The notes under the pieces: model-generated
Database searches by the model: none
What the model saw: only the letters and a program-made list of their open reading frames with translations
What the model was told of the DNA's origin: nothing
Translations under genes and position numbers: made by a program
In this document: piece after piece, positions 31,143 through 40,342 of the stretch
Position numbering within the stretch: the first letter of the stretch is position 1
How the letters are laid out: each line of letters starts with the position of its first letter
DNA from: Blastococcus saxobsidens DD2
GTDB lineage: Bacteria > Actinomycetota > Actinomycetes > Mycobacteriales > Geodermatophilaceae
Assembly (NCBI RefSeq): GCF_000284015.1
Contig: NC_016943.1
Span: 4,257,541-4,321,540 of the forward strand
DNA length: 64,000 nt
Direction: 5' to 3'

Positions 31143-31287
31143 CGACACACCTCCAGTGGGGAACCGGAAGCCTGCGGCCCGCTCCCTCGCTGCTCCGCAT
31201 CGCTGCTGCGCAGGGCAACCCGACGCCTGCGGCGCTCTTCCGCAGGGGAACTCGTGCCTTCGGTGCTCATCAGTACTCCCCGCTCAC
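31139..31287 (-). other. Two linking mini-ORFs between nuoC and nuoD (5 and 43 codons)
   Basis: First: GTG at 31285-31287 overlaps the nuoC stop and reads VSGEY, ending with TGA at 31270-31272. Second: ATG at 31268-31270 shares a base with that TGA (TGATG), reads [15 protein letters not shown] through to SGSPLEVCR and stops at 31139-31141, overlapping the nuoD ATG. Five reading frames (nuoB, nuoC, the two mini-ORFs, nuoD) are thus joined without an untranslated base. Confidence 0.5.
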
Positions 31288-32033
31288 CGGTAGGCCCGGC
31301 GCGTGTCCGGAGGCGGGATGGTGGCGTCGTGGTACTCGACGGGGATCCCGCCGAGCGGGTAGTCCTTGCGCTGCGGAAAGCCGTCCCAGTCGTCGGGCAT
31401 GAGGATTCGCGTGAGCGCCGGGTGGCCGTCGAAGACGATGCCGAACATGTCCCAGGCCTCACGCTCGTGCCAGTCCGCGGTCGGGTAGATCCCGGTCACC
31501 GACGGGACGTGCGGGTCCTCGGCGGTCACCGCCACCTCCAGCCGGATGCGGCGCCGGTAGGTCATCGAGGTCAGGTGGTAGACGACGTGCAGCCGCGGGC
31601 GGCCGGGGTCGACGGCGGGGCCGCCGCTGTCGAGGTAGTCCACGCCGGAGACGCTGCTGCACAGCTCGAAGCGCAGCGCCTCGTCGTCGCGCAGGGGCCG
31701 CACCAGCGTCAGCAGGTGTTCGCGCGCCACGAAGTAGGTGATCTCCCCGCGGTCGACGAGCACCCGGGAGACGGCCGCCGCGTAGGTGGCCTCGCCGACC
31801 GCCTCGATCAGGGCGTCGGTGACCTCGTCGAAGTAGCTCCCGTAGGGGCGCTCGGTGGAGTGCAGCGCCACCGCACCGCCGGGCTCGACCCGGACCAGCC
31901 CACCGAAGCCGGAGGTGTCGCCGCTGCCGCTGACTCCGAAGGCACCCTTCCGGAAACCACCGGACGGCGCGGTGCTCGCGTCGTAGCCGGCCTCCTCGCG
32001 GCCCGGGACGACCGCACCACCGTCATTGCTCAT
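31284..32033 (-). CDS. nuoC: NADH-quinone oxidoreductase subunit C
   Basis: A 249-residue 30-kDa-type subunit of the peripheral arm. The signature [20 protein letters not shown] and the C-terminal [20 protein letters not shown] identify it. The first 60 residues (Gly/Ser-rich) are an extension compared with the E. coli domain. ATG start overlaps nuoB by four bases. Confidence 0.94.
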   Translation of the reverse strand: MSNDGGAVVPGREEAGYDASTAPSGGFRKGAFGVSGSGDTSGFGGLVRVEPGGAVALHSTERPYGSYFDEVTDALIEAVGEATYAAAVSRVLVDRGEITYFVAREHLLTLVRPLRDDEALRFELCSSVSGVDYLDSGGPAVDPGRPRLHVVYHLTSMTYRRRIRLEVAVTAEDPHVPSVTGIYPTADWHEREAWDMFGIVFDGHPALTRILMPDDWDGFPQRKDYPLGGIPVEYHDATIPPPDTRRAYR

Positions 32034-32707
32034 CGCCGCCCACCCCGCTCCCCCGGCAGCAGGACGGCGTTGCCGCCGCGCTGCTCCATCAGGAACTGGC
32101 CGGCGCGCCCCTCGGCGGCGGCGGCCTCGTAGGCCCGGCGGGCGTCCTTGTCGACGCGCACGGTCGACGGCATCTCGACGTGCAGGTCCCTGGCCGTCCC
32201 GTCTGCGCGCGCCTCCTCCAGCTGCCGGGCGCGCTTCTCGCCCAGCGGCTCGTGCTGGATCTTGTGGTGCAGCTTGAGGATCGCGTCCATGAGCATCTCC
32301 GGCCGCGGCGGGCAGCCGGGCAGGTACATGTCCACCGGGACGACGTGGTCGACGCCCTGGACGATCGCGTAGTTGTTGAACATGCCGCCGGAGCTGGCGC
32401 AGACGCCCATCGCGAGCACCCAGCGCGGCTCGGGCATCTGGTCGTAGATCTGCCGCAGGACCGGCGCCATCTTCTGACTCACCCGCCCGGCGACGATCAT
32501 CAGGTCGGCCTGGCGGGGCGAGGCCCGGAAGACCTCCATGCCGAACCGGGCGAGGTCGTAACGGCCCGTGCCCGAGGCCATCATCTCGATCGCGCAGCAG
32601 GCCAGGCCGAAGGTGGCCGGCCACAGCGAGGACTTCCGCGTCCAGTTGACCAGCTTCTCGACGCTGGTCAGCAGGACCCCGCTGGGGATCTTCTCCTCGA
32701 GACCCAT
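32030..32707 (-). CDS. nuoB: NADH-quinone oxidoreductase subunit B
   Basis: A 225-residue subunit carrying the terminal N2 cluster. The tandem cysteines in [11 protein letters not shown], the cysteine in [13 protein letters not shown] and that in LPGCPPRPE are the four ligands. It hands electrons to the quinone. The last 40 residues form a charged tail. It starts 13 bases after nuoA. Confidence 0.95.
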   Translation of the reverse strand: MGLEEKIPSGVLLTSVEKLVNWTRKSSLWPATFGLACCAIEMMASGTGRYDLARFGMEVFRASPRQADLMIVAGRVSQKMAPVLRQIYDQMPEPRWVLAMGVCASSGGMFNNYAIVQGVDHVVPVDMYLPGCPPRPEMLMDAILKLHHKIQHEPLGEKRARQLEEARADGTARDLHVEMPSTVRVDKDARRAYEAAAAEGRAGQFLMEQRGGNAVLLPGERGGRR

Positions 32708-32720
32708 GGTCAGTCTCCCC

Positions 32721-33083
32721 TCAGTCCCACTCGAGCCCGCCGCGCCGCCACTCGTAGGCGAAGGCGAGGAAGACGGTGCCGATGAACACGACCATCGCGA
32801 CCAGACCCCACACGCCCAGCGCGTCGTTGGCGACGGCCCAGGGGTAGAGGAAGACGATCTCGATGTCGAAGACGATGAACAGCATCGCCGTCAGGTAGTA
32901 CTTGACCGGGAAGCGGCCGCCGGTGAGCGGCTGGTCGACCGGCTCGATGCCGCACTCGTAGGCCGCCAGCTTGGCCCGGTTGTACCGGCGCGGCCCCACG
33001 TAGGGGGCGACGGCGACCGAGAACACCGCGAACCCCGCGGCGAGCACGAACAGCCCGACGATCGGGACGTAGGTCGAGAGCAT
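32721..33083 (-). CDS. nuoA: NADH-quinone oxidoreductase subunit A
   Basis: A 120-residue subunit with three membrane helices. The loop [19 protein letters not shown] with its essential Cys and the helix [19 protein letters not shown] are diagnostic. ATG 33081-33083 gives the normal length; a start 17 residues earlier would add a His/Pro-rich leader that belongs to no family member. The ATG shares its A with the stop of a preceding mini-ORF (TGATG). Confidence 0.95.
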   Translation of the reverse strand: MLSTYVPIVGLFVLAAGFAVFSVAVAPYVGPRRYNRAKLAAYECGIEPVDQPLTGGRFPVKYYLTAMLFIVFDIEIVFLYPWAVANDALGVWGLVAMVVFIGTVFLAFAYEWRRGGLEWD

Positions 33084-33183
33084 CAGCAGCAGCCTAGGGT
33101 GATGGGGGTCACGGACTGGTGATGGGGCGTGCACTGAGCGTGCGTGTCGTGTCGTCGACTCGTGGTCATGTCGGCCACCTCAC
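33083..33183 (-). other. Two linking mini-ORFs between menJ and nuoA (5 and 28 codons)
   Basis: GTG at 33181-33183 overlaps the menJ stop, reads VRWPT and stops at 33166-33168. Its TGA overlaps an ATG at 33167-33169 that reads MTTSRRHDTHAQC to PITLGCC and stops at 33083-33085, sharing one base with the nuoA ATG. The gap has no obvious promoter, supporting co-transcription of menJ with nuo. Confidence 0.5.
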
Positions 33184-34451
33184 GTCGCCGGGGTCAGACG
33201 CAGGAGGACGGCAAGGGCGCGGTCGACCGCGTCGCCGTCCCGGCCGTCGGTGAGGTTGCCCATCAGCCGCAGGGCGGCGTCGGTGAGCGCAGGGCGGCGC
33301 AGGCCGCGCGCGGTCGCCAGCCGGACGACAGCCGGCCGGGCCAGCAGGGCCAGGAAGCCGAGCCCGAGCCGGTGGTGCCGGCCGAGCTCGCTGCGCAGCC
33401 GCTGCGGGTAGCGCTGCAGGACCGCCTCCCGGCCGTCGCCCGCGGGGACCGCGAGCGCGGCGGCGACGGCCTCGGCCGCCATGCGGCCGCTCTCGATGGC
33501 GTAGCTGATCCCCTCGCCGTTGCAGGGGTTCACCGTTCCCGCCGCGTCACCGGCCAGCAGCAGGCCTCGGGTGTAGGCCGGGCCGCGGCTCAGCGCCATG
33601 GGCAGGCCGGCGCCACGGAGCGGGCCGACCGCGTCGCCCTCCCCGAGGCCGTCCTCGGCCGGGAAGGTGTCCAGCCAGTGCCGGAGGATCGCCTTGCGAT
33701 CCGCGCCGGTGCCGCGGCGGGTGTCGAGCAGCCCGTACCCGACGTTCGCCGTCCCGTCGCCCATGCCGAAGATCCAGCCGTACCCGGGCATGCAGTCGCG
33801 GGTGGGACCACCCGCGGTCAGGTCGAAGGCGATGTCGAGGTAGTCGTCGCCGCTGCGCCGGCTGCGGACGTACCCGCGGACGGCGACGCCGAGGGGCCGG
33901 TCGGTCCGGCGCAGCAGACCCAGGGTCTTGGCCAGCCGGCCGGACAGACCTTCCGCCGAGACGACCAGCGGAGCACGCCAGGTGACCGGCTCGCGATCGT
34001 CGCCGACCTCGGCGCGGACCCCGACCACGCGCCCGGCGTCGTCCAGGAGCGGCTCGGTGACGGTGGTCCCGGTGGTGAGCCGCGCGCCTGCCTCGACGGC
34101 GTGGCCGGCCAGCAGCGCGTCGAGCTCGCGGCGGGTGCGGACCAGCCCGTGGTCCGGCCACGAGGCCAGCCGCGGCCAGTCCACCTCGGCCACCCGGCCG
34201 CCGCCGTGCACCCGCAGGCCCCGGCGGCGCACCCAGCCGGGCGACGAGGTGTCGACGTCCATGTCCTGCAGGGCCTTGACGCCTCGGGGGGTCAGACCGT
34301 CGCCGCAGACCTTCTCCCGCGGGAACTCCGCCTTCTCGAGCACCGCGACGTCCAGGCCGCTCTGCGCCAGGTGCCAGGCGGCGCTGGACCCGGCGGGACC
34401 GGCCCCGACCACGACGACGTCGGCCCGGTGCTCCGCCGTCGCCTGCGCCAT
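33180..34451 (-). CDS. menJ: Geranylgeranyl reductase-family flavoprotein, menaquinone saturase (MenJ-like)
   Basis: A 423-residue FAD enzyme. GAGPAGSSAAWHLAQ (about residues 16-30) is the dinucleotide fold; KVCGDGLTPRGVKAL and the C-terminal GDAAGTVNPCNGEGISYA are typical of geranylgeranyl reductase/digeranylglycerophospholipid reductase proteins. In mycobacteria the homologue reduces an isoprene unit of menaquinone. Position directly before nuoA agrees with a quinone role. ATG 34449-34451 is preferred (GAGG eight bases upstream) over a GTG nine bases earlier. A Rex-type operator lies 31 bases upstream. Confidence 0.87.
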   Translation of the reverse strand: MAQATAEHRADVVVVGAGPAGSSAAWHLAQSGLDVAVLEKAEFPREKVCGDGLTPRGVKALQDMDVDTSSPGWVRRRGLRVHGGGRVAEVDWPRLASWPDHGLVRTRRELDALLAGHAVEAGARLTTGTTVTEPLLDDAGRVVGVRAEVGDDREPVTWRAPLVVSAEGLSGRLAKTLGLLRRTDRPLGVAVRGYVRSRRSGDDYLDIAFDLTAGGPTRDCMPGYGWIFGMGDGTANVGYGLLDTRRGTGADRKAILRHWLDTFPAEDGLGEGDAVGPLRGAGLPMALSRGPAYTRGLLLAGDAAGTVNPCNGEGISYAIESGRMAAEAVAAALAVPAGDGREAVLQRYPQRLRSELGRHHRLGLGFLALLARPAVVRLATARGLRRPALTDAALRLMGNLTDGRDGDAVDRALAVLLRLTPAT

Positions 34452-34482
34452 GTCCGCCACCTCGCCTCGTCGTCGAGCACCG

Positions 34483-34510
34483 CGACCTTGTGAATTCGTT
34501 CACAAGGTCG
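34483..34510. promoter_or_regulatory. Rex operator (ROP) upstream of menJ-nuo
   Basis: A perfect inverted repeat with 12-bp arms and a four-base centre: CGACCTTGTGAA-ttcg-TTCACAAGGTCG. Read on the minus strand its core is TGTGAAC-gaa-TTCACA, an exact match to the Streptomyces Rex consensus TGTGAACnnnTTCACA. A rex gene is encoded in this window. The site lies at or just after the predicted transcription start, where a bound repressor would block the menJ-nuo operon. Confidence 0.85.
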
Positions 34511-34519
34511 TCGGTCCCG

Positions 34520-34549
34520 AGTCTAGGCCCCCCTGTGACCTAGCTGACA
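34520..34549 (-). promoter_or_regulatory. Putative menJ-nuo promoter
   Basis: Minus strand TGTCAG (34544-34549), 18-base spacer, TAGACT (34520-34525). The -10 box fits actinobacterial sigma-A promoters; the -35 is weak. Transcription would begin at about 34512, directly before the Rex operator. The -35 lies over the end of the upstream phosphoribosyltransferase gene. Confidence 0.45.
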
Positions 34550-35199
34550 GTCCCCCCTCGGACCAGGGCGTCGGCCACCTGTGCGTCGGAGGTCTCGGCG
34601 AAGTCCGCGTATGCCTGGCCCACGGACCGGAAGTGCGCAGGCGCCACGGGGCAGACCAGCGCGTCCACCACGGCGGCCAGCTCGGCGACGACCTCCGGAG
34701 GGCCGACCGGGACGGCGACCGTCAGGCGGGCAGGCCGGCTGGCCCGCACCGCATCGACCGCGACCCGCATGGTGGCGCCGGTCGCCAGACCGTCGTCCAC
34801 GAGCAGGACGTGCCGCCCGGTGAGGGCCGGCGCCGGCCGGTCGCCGCGATAGGCCGCCGCGCGGCGGCGCAGCTCGGCCGTCTCGCGGTGGCGTACGGCG
34901 TCGATGTCTGCCTCGTCGGGCGTCAGGCGGTCCAGGACCCGGCGCACCCACACCGTCTCGACGGCGTCCCCGACCGCCGCGATCGCACCCATCGCCAGCT
35001 CCGGGTGCCCCGGCGCGCCGAGCTTGCGGACGACGAGCACGTCCAGCTCCGCGCCGAGGGCGGCCGCCACCTCCGCGGCGACGACGACCCCGCCGCGCGG
35101 CAGTCCCAGCACCAGAGCGCCCGCGTCGGCGTCGCCGGCCAGGGCGGCGGCGAGCATTTGGCCGGCGTCGCGCCGGTCGGCGTAGGGGGGACGGGGCAC
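34540..35199 (-). CDS. Phosphoribosyltransferase-family protein
   Basis: A 219-residue protein of the type I PRTase fold. The PRPP loop is HVLLVDDGLATGATM (about residues 125-139); LVLGLPRGGVVVAAEVA and LDVLVVRKLGAPGHPELAMG precede it, as in the stand-alone actinobacterial PRTase family often found near stress genes. Substrate is unknown. The start is a GTG at 35197-35199; upstream codons belong to a separate proline-rich ORF. No functional link to the men or nuo genes is evident. Confidence 0.85.
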   Translation of the reverse strand: MPRPPYADRRDAGQMLAAALAGDADAGALVLGLPRGGVVVAAEVAAALGAELDVLVVRKLGAPGHPELAMGAIAAVGDAVETVWVRRVLDRLTPDEADIDAVRHRETAELRRRAAAYRGDRPAPALTGRHVLLVDDGLATGATMRVAVDAVRASRPARLTVAVPVGPPEVVAELAAVVDALVCPVAPAHFRSVGQAYADFAETSDAQVADALVRGGTVS

Positions 35200-35207
35200 G
35201 GCCGTCG

Positions 35208-35354
35208 TTACAGCGGCTCGGGCATCGGGCCCGGTGGGGGCACGACCGGATCGGTCGGGTCGGGCACCGGGTACGGAGCCGGCTCCGGCGGCGGGATCGG
35301 ATCGGTGGGGGTGGGCCCCGGACCGGGAGGCTGCGGGGTGGGCGGGGTCGACAT
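35208..35354 (-). CDS. Short proline-rich protein, 48 residues
   Basis: A small frame, MSTPPTPQPPGPGPTPTDPI onward, almost half proline with repeated P-x-P and DPTDPV segments, ending PGPMPEPL and a TAA stop. Its ATG lies 9 bases past the stop of a 25-codon frame and its stop lies 8 bases before the phosphoribosyltransferase GTG, so it would be co-transcribed. No membrane segment or signal peptide. The regular composition in one frame only supports a real gene; function unknown. Confidence 0.5.
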   Translation of the reverse strand: MSTPPTPQPPGPGPTPTDPIPPPEPAPYPVPDPTDPVVPPPGPMPEPL

Positions 35355-35363
35355 GCACCGACG

Positions 35364-35441
35364 CTAGTCCTCCGGACGGCGTTGCAGAGCCGCCTCCACC
35401 GCACTGTCGACCGCGCTGCGCTGGAGCTCGGCGGTGGTCAT
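35364..35441 (-). CDS. Very short hypothetical ORF, 25 residues
   Basis: Reads MTTAELQRSAVDSAVEAALQ and ends RRPED TAG, an amphipathic helix. It has no good ribosome site, though a leaderless transcript is possible (CATACGGT lies about nine bases upstream). It could be the first ORF of the transcript carrying the proline-rich protein and the phosphoribosyltransferase, or chance. Confidence 0.25.
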   Translation of the reverse strand: MTTAELQRSAVDSAVEAALQRRPED

Positions 35442-35495
35442 GACCCGACCGTATGCGCGGGGTACGACAGTTCTGCGCAGGTCAGACGGGTACGG

Positions 35496-36215
35496 TCACC
35501 CCTTGCGGCCCCGGTGCAGCGCGACGATCCCGCCGGTGAGGTTCTGCCAGGCGACGCCGGACCACCCGGCGTCCTGGATCCGCCCGGCGAGCGCGGCCTG
35601 GTCGGGCCAGGCGCGGATGGACTCCGCCAGGTACACGTAGGCCTCGGGGTTGCTGCTCACCGCGCGGGCGATCCGCGGCAGCGCCTTCATCAGGTACTCG
35701 GTGTAGACGGTGCGGAACGGCGACCAGGTGGGGCTGGAGAACTCGCAGACGACGAGCGTGCCACCGGGCTTCGTGACCCGGGAGAACTCGCGCAGCGCGG
35801 CGTCGGGATCGGCCACGTTGCGCAGGCCGAAGGAGATGACGACGCCGTCGACGCTCTCGTCGGCCAGCGGCAGGGCCATGGCGTCGCCGGCCACCTTGGG
35901 CACCGGGCGGGCGGCGCCGGCGCGCAGCATGCCCTGGGAGAAGTCGCAGGCGATCGCCCGGACGCCACCGGCGGCCAGCTCGACGGTGGACACCGCCGTC
36001 CCGGCGGCGACGTCGAGCACGGTCTGCCCCGGCCGGGCGCCCAGCGCCTCCCGGGTGGCCCGCCGCCAGGAGGCGTCGAGCCCGCCCGACAGCACGGTGT
36101 TGGTGACGTCGTAGCGCTTCGCGACCCGGTCGAACATGGCCGCGACCTCGGCCGGTCGCTTGTCCAGGCCGGCCCGCAGGCCGGCGGTGTGCGCGGTCTC
36201 TCGCCGGTCTGCCAC
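35496..36215 (-). CDS. menG: Demethylmenaquinone methyltransferase (MenG/UbiE)
   Basis: A 239-residue SAM-dependent methyltransferase. The N-terminal [21 protein letters not shown] and the SAM motif [16 protein letters not shown], with [16 protein letters not shown], are UbiE signatures. It methylates the demethyl ring in the last ring step of menaquinone synthesis, after MenA. It is divergent from menF over a 35-base gap that must hold both promoters. Confidence 0.93.
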   Translation of the reverse strand: MADRRETAHTAGLRAGLDKRPAEVAAMFDRVAKRYDVTNTVLSGGLDASWRRATREALGARPGQTVLDVAAGTAVSTVELAAGGVRAIACDFSQGMLRAGAARPVPKVAGDAMALPLADESVDGVVISFGLRNVADPDAALREFSRVTKPGGTLVVCEFSSPTWSPFRTVYTEYLMKALPRIARAVSSNPEAYVYLAESIRAWPDQAALAGRIQDAGWSGVAWQNLTGGIVALHRGRKG

Positions 36216-36250
36216 GGCAGCGACGCTACAAGGCCTCCTAGTCTTGAGCC

Positions 36251-37510
36251 GTGACTGCGGCCGCCCTGACCTCCCCGGCAGCGGCCGCGCGCGTCGTCAC
36301 CACGGTCCGGCACGACCCCGTCGGCGACCTGCTGGACCTGCTGCCCGCTACCGGCGGGCTGTCCTGGGTGCGCCGCGGTGAGGGCCTGGTCGGCTGGGGC
36401 GAGGCGGCCCGCCTGGAGGTGTCCGGACCCTCCGCGCTCGCCGATGCAGCGCGGTGGTGGGACGAGTACGCGGCCGGCCTGGACGTCGCCGACGAACTCG
36501 GGGTGCCCGGCTCCGGCCCGGTGCTGTTCGCCAGCATCGCCTTCGACCCCCTCGCCGGGACGTCGGTCTTCGTCGTCCCCGAGATGGTCGTCGGGCGGCG
36601 GGGCGGCGCCGGCTGGGTGACCGCCCTGGGGCCGGCGCCGGAGCTCCCGGTGCCGGTCGCGCACGACGACGGCCCCGCGCCCCGGCTGCGCTACGCCGAC
36701 GGCGCGCTGGACCCGGCGAGCTGGTGCGCCGCCGTCGCCGCCGCGGTGACCCGGATCGACGCGGGGGAACTGGCCAAGGTGGTGCTCGCCCGCGACCTGC
36801 TGGTCTCCTCCGACGTGCCGCTGGACCCGCGCCGCATGCTGCGCCGGCTGGCCGCGCGGTTCCCCGGCTGCTGGACCTTCGCCGTCGACGGGCTGCTCGG
36901 GGCCACCCCGGAGCTGCTGCTCCGCCGCACCGGCCGGCAGCTGTCGGCCCGGGTGCTGGCCGGCACCGCGCCGCGTGGGGCCGGGGCCGAGGACGACCGG
37001 CTGGCCCGGGCGCTGCTCACCTCCGCCAAGGACCGCGCCGAGCACGCCCTCGCCGTCGACTCGCTGGTGCAGGCGCTGGAGCCCTACTGCGACGGCCTCG
37101 ACGCGCCCGCCGAACCCCAGCTGCTGACGCTGGCGAACGTGCGGCACCTGGCCACCGACGTCGTGGGCACCCAGGCCGCACGGGGCCGCGCGGCGGGCGC
37201 CGGGCTGCTCGATCTGGTCGGCGCGGTGCACCCGACGGCCGCCGTGTGCGGCACCCCGACGCCGGACGCCGCCGGGTTGATCGGCGAGCTCGAGGGCATG
37301 GACCGCGGCCGGTACGCCGGCCCGGTGGGCTGGCTCGACGCCGCCGGCGACGGCGAGTTCGGCCTCGCGCTGCGCTGCGCCGAGCTGGTCGGCGACGACG
37401 GCGCACGGCTGTTCGCCGGGTGCGGCATCGTCGCCGGCTCGGACCCGGCCGCGGAGCTGGCCGAGACCCAGTCGAAGTTCGCCGCCTTCCAGGCCGCCCT
37501 CGAGGGCTGA
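36251..37510 (+). CDS. menF: Isochorismate synthase (MenF)
   Basis: A 419-residue chorismate-binding enzyme. Motifs of the C-terminal domain are visible: [59 protein letters not shown] and [17 protein letters not shown], then [19 protein letters not shown]. It isomerises chorismate to isochorismate, the first committed step of menaquinone (or a siderophore); the men genes next door favour menaquinone. GTG start at 36251. Confidence 0.9.
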   Translation: MTAAALTSPAAAARVVTTVRHDPVGDLLDLLPATGGLSWVRRGEGLVGWGEAARLEVSGPSALADAARWWDEYAAGLDVADELGVPGSGPVLFASIAFDPLAGTSVFVVPEMVVGRRGGAGWVTALGPAPELPVPVAHDDGPAPRLRYADGALDPASWCAAVAAAVTRIDAGELAKVVLARDLLVSSDVPLDPRRMLRRLAARFPGCWTFAVDGLLGATPELLLRRTGRQLSARVLAGTAPRGAGAEDDRLARALLTSAKDRAEHALAVDSLVQALEPYCDGLDAPAEPQLLTLANVRHLATDVVGTQAARGRAAGAGLLDLVGAVHPTAAVCGTPTPDAAGLIGELEGMDRGRYAGPVGWLDAAGDGEFGLALRCAELVGDDGARLFAGCGIVAGSDPAAELAETQSKFAAFQAALEG

Positions 37511-37528
37511 CCGGAGGACCGACCCGGG

Positions 37529-37621
37529 TCAGTCCCGCGGCGGGACGGGCGGCGCTGACCAGCCGATGGCCGCGCCGAGCGCCGTGCCGGCGAGCAGCGG
37601 GAGCAGCCCGAGGAAGCTCAC
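37529..37621 (-). CDS. Possible 30-residue single-span membrane peptide
   Basis: A GTG frame 20 bases after the menD stop reads VSFLGLLPLLAGTALGAAIG then WSAPPVPPRD: one hydrophobic helix and a short polar tail. No strong ribosome site is seen and it could be the end of a decayed gene. It would be the last gene of the menC-menD transcript. Confidence 0.3.
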   Translation of the reverse strand: MSFLGLLPLLAGTALGAAIGWSAPPVPPRD

Positions 37622-37641
37622 GCCGGGCAGCGTCCCACGCG

Positions 37642-39336
37642 TCAGGACGAGGCCAGGGCCTGCGCCGCGGCGGCGCGCAGGTCAGCGGCCAGTGCGGCCT
37701 CGGCCCGCTGGTCGGTGCCGACGACGACGACGACGACCCGCGGGCCGCCTAGCGCGAGTGCGCCGGGGAGCTCGTCCGCCGACGTCACCTGTGTCGCGGC
37801 CCAGCCCAGAGCCTGCGCCACCACGACCAGGTCCCGCCCGTGCGGGGTGCCGAAGACCCGGCGGTAGTCCGCGGCGTAGCGGTCCTGCCCGGGCTCGAGC
37901 TGGGCGAAGATGCCGCCGCCGTCGTTGTCGGGGACCACGACGGTGAGGTCCGGCCGCACCTCCCCCTCGCCGAGCAGCAGCCCGGTGAGGTCGTGCAGGA
38001 ACGTGAGGTCACCCATGAGCGCGAAGGTCGGCCCGCCGTGCACCAGGGCCGCACCGACCGCCGTCGAGATCGTGCCGTCGATGCCCGCCACCCCCCGGTT
38101 GGCCAGCACCGCCAGGTCGCCGCGCGGCACGGCCAGCCGGTCGACGTCGCGCACCGGCGTGGACGACCCGAGCACGAACAGCGCCCCGGCGGGCAGCGCG
38201 GCCACCACGTCGCGGGCCAGCCGGGCGGCGGTCAGGGCCGGAGCGCCGTCGAGGAGGTCGTCGACGGCGGCACCGACCCGCTCCGCGGCGGAGCGCCAGG
38301 AGGCCACCCACGGCTCGTCCGCCGACGGGTCCGGCTCCGCTGCGACGAGCATCCGGGCGACCCGGCTGCTCGACCGGCCGGCATCGGCCCACCGCGGGGA
38401 GGCGCTCACCGTCTCGACGGTCACCGCCGGGTCGGCCAGCAGCGCGCCGACCGGCCGGGACAGCGTCGGGCGGCCGACCACGATCACCCGCTCCGGCCGG
38501 TGCTCGGCCAGCCAGTCGCCGGCGCCGAGCAGCAGAGCGCCGCCGCGCAGCGCCGACTCGTGCCCCCAGAAGCCGCTGCTGGGCTCGGCGAGGACCGGCC
38601 AGGCGGACCCGTCGGGAAGCCCCGGCGCGACGTGCTGCGGGCCGTCCCCGGCGATCACCAGCGTCCGCGTCGGGGACCGGTGACCACCGCCCGCCGCGTA
38701 CCCGGCCGGCGGCACGGCCGCCGTCCACGGACCGCCGTCCGCCCGCCCGGCCCAGGGACCGGCGAGCGGGACCCCGTCGTCGGGCAGCAGCGGTTCGCGC
38801 AGCGCGAGGTTCAGCTGCACCGGGCCCGGGTCCCCGGACAGCGCCCCGGTGGCGACGGTGAGCGCCTTGGCGGCCAGTGACCGCCAGTACCGGTTCTGCG
38901 CCTCCTCGCGGCCGGACTCGGGGACGCCGACGTCGGCCGCCCAGCGCACCGCGCCGCCGTAGAGGCCGGCCTGCTCGATCGTCTGGTTGGCGCCGGTGGC
39001 GCGCAGCTCGGGGGGCCGGTCGGCGGTGAGCGCCAGCAGCGGCACCCCGCTCGCGTCGGCCTCCAGGACGGCGGCGTGCAGGTGGGCGGCCGCCGTGCCC
39101 GAGGTGGTGAGCACCGGCACCGGCCGGCCCGACGCCTTGGCCAGGCCGAGCGCGAGGAAGGCCGCGGTGCGCTCGTCGATCCGCACGTGCAGCCGCAGCC
39201 GGCCGTCCCGCTCCGCGGCGGCCAGGGCCAGCGCGACCGGCGCGGACCGCGACCCGGGCGAGAGGACCGCATCGGCGACCCCGCCGCGCACCAGCTCGTC
39301 CACCAGCACCCGCGCGAAGGCGGTGGCGGGGTTCAC
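37642..39336 (-). CDS. menD: 2-succinyl-5-enolpyruvyl-6-hydroxy-3-cyclohexene-1-carboxylate synthase (MenD)
   Basis: A 564-residue ThDP enzyme. N-terminal SPGSRSAPVALAL and TSGTAAAHLHAAVLEAD, a central domain, and the ThDP site ALMGDLTFLHDLTGLL followed by DNDGGGIFAQLEPGQ are MenD hallmarks. It adds the 2-oxoglutarate-derived succinic semialdehyde unit to isochorismate. GTG start at 39334-39336 overlaps the menC stop (GTGA), so menC is read first and menD follows. Longer upstream frame is not coding. Confidence 0.94.
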   Translation of the reverse strand: MNPATAFARVLVDELVRGGVADAVLSPGSRSAPVALALAAAERDGRLRLHVRIDERTAAFLALGLAKASGRPVPVLTTSGTAAAHLHAAVLEADASGVPLLALTADRPPELRATGANQTIEQAGLYGGAVRWAADVGVPESGREEAQNRYWRSLAAKALTVATGALSGDPGPVQLNLALREPLLPDDGVPLAGPWAGRADGGPWTAAVPPAGYAAGGGHRSPTRTLVIAGDGPQHVAPGLPDGSAWPVLAEPSSGFWGHESALRGGALLLGAGDWLAEHRPERVIVVGRPTLSRPVGALLADPAVTVETVSASPRWADAGRSSSRVARMLVAAEPDPSADEPWVASWRSAAERVGAAVDDLLDGAPALTAARLARDVVAALPAGALFVLGSSTPVRDVDRLAVPRGDLAVLANRGVAGIDGTISTAVGAALVHGGPTFALMGDLTFLHDLTGLLLGEGEVRPDLTVVVPDNDGGGIFAQLEPGQDRYAADYRRVFGTPHGRDLVVVAQALGWAATQVTSADELPGALALGGPRVVVVVVGTDQRAEAALAADLRAAAAQALASS

Positions 39337-40298
39337 CGGGCCAGCACCTCGTCGATCCGGGTCCGCCACCGGGCAGCGGTCTGCTCCCCGGCGGCGACCG
39401 CGGCGATCCGGTCGGGGTCGCGGCGGCCGACCGGGAGCGCGCCGTCGACCGGCAGCAGCGGGGCGCCGCTCACGTCGTCGGTGAACAGCGCCACGGTCGC
39501 CAGCCCGCAGGCGAACGGCAGCTCGGGGAGCGCGGCGGCCAGCGCGACGCCGGCGGCGATGCCGACCGAGGACTCCAGCGCCGAGGAGACGACGCACGGC
39601 AGCCCGTGCGCCTCGGCCACCCGCAGCGCCGCACGCACCCCGCCGAGCGGCTGCACCTTGAGGACGACGACGTCGCAGGCCTCGCGCAGGTCCACCCGCA
39701 GGGGGTCGTCCGAGCGGCGCACCACCTCGTCGGCCGCGATCCGCACGTCGATCCGCCGCCGCAGCGCGACGAGTTTCTCGAGGGTCGCGCACGGCTGCTC
39801 GACGTACTCCAGGCCGAACCGGTCCAGCTCACCGATGCGGGCGGCGGCGGTGTCGACGTCCCAGGCGGCGTTGGCGTCCACCCGGATCGCGCCCGACGGG
39901 CCCAGCGCGTCGCGCACCGCGGCCACGCGGGCCAGGTCGTCGGCCGGGGACTGGCCCGGCTCGGCCACCTTGACCTTGGCCGTCCGGCAGCCCGAGGCGG
40001 CGACGATCGCGTGCGCCCGCTCGGGGTCCACGGCCGGGACGGTGACGTTCACCGGCACGCTGCCGCGCACCGGTGCGGGCCACCCCTCGACGGCGGACTC
40101 CACCGCCGCCGCCCACCAGCGTCGGCTCTCCGCAGCGTCGTAGTCCCAGAACGGGGAGAACTCGCCCCAGCCCGCCGGGCCGCGGAGCAGCACCCCGTCG
40201 CGGACGTCGATGCCCCGGAAGCGGGCCCGCAACGGCACCTCGTAGACCGCCAGCTCGGTGATCCCCGCCGGCAGGGCGGCGGCGGGGGCGGCGGTCAC
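39333..40298 (-). CDS. menC: o-Succinylbenzoate synthase (MenC)
   Basis: A 321-residue enolase-superfamily enzyme. Catalytic lysines lie in CRTAKVKVAE (KxK), metal ligands in IRVDANAAWD, EYVEQPCATLE and IAADEVVRRSDD, and the second catalytic lysine in VVLKVQPLGG. It dehydrates the MenH product to o-succinylbenzoate. It is the first gene of the menC-menD pair and divergent from menE over a 44-base gap. Confidence 0.92.
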   Translation of the reverse strand: MTAAPAAALPAGITELAVYEVPLRARFRGIDVRDGVLLRGPAGWGEFSPFWDYDAAESRRWWAAAVESAVEGWPAPVRGSVPVNVTVPAVDPERAHAIVAASGCRTAKVKVAEPGQSPADDLARVAAVRDALGPSGAIRVDANAAWDVDTAAARIGELDRFGLEYVEQPCATLEKLVALRRRIDVRIAADEVVRRSDDPLRVDLREACDVVVLKVQPLGGVRAALRVAEAHGLPCVVSSALESSVGIAAGVALAAALPELPFACGLATVALFTDDVSGAPLLPVDGALPVGRRDPDRIAAVAAGEQTAARWRTRIDEVLAR

Positions 40299-40342
40299 GC
40301 GGGTCAGCCTAGAAGAACGCCCCGGCCGTACCCTCGTTCCTC

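Noticed and set aside
34483-34510. CRP/GlxR site reading of the palindrome (TGTGA-N6-TCACA)
   Set aside because: The site also fits the CRP consensus, but the extra AAC and TTC positions, the rex gene in the window and the nuo target make Rex the better reading. Both cannot be excluded without binding data.
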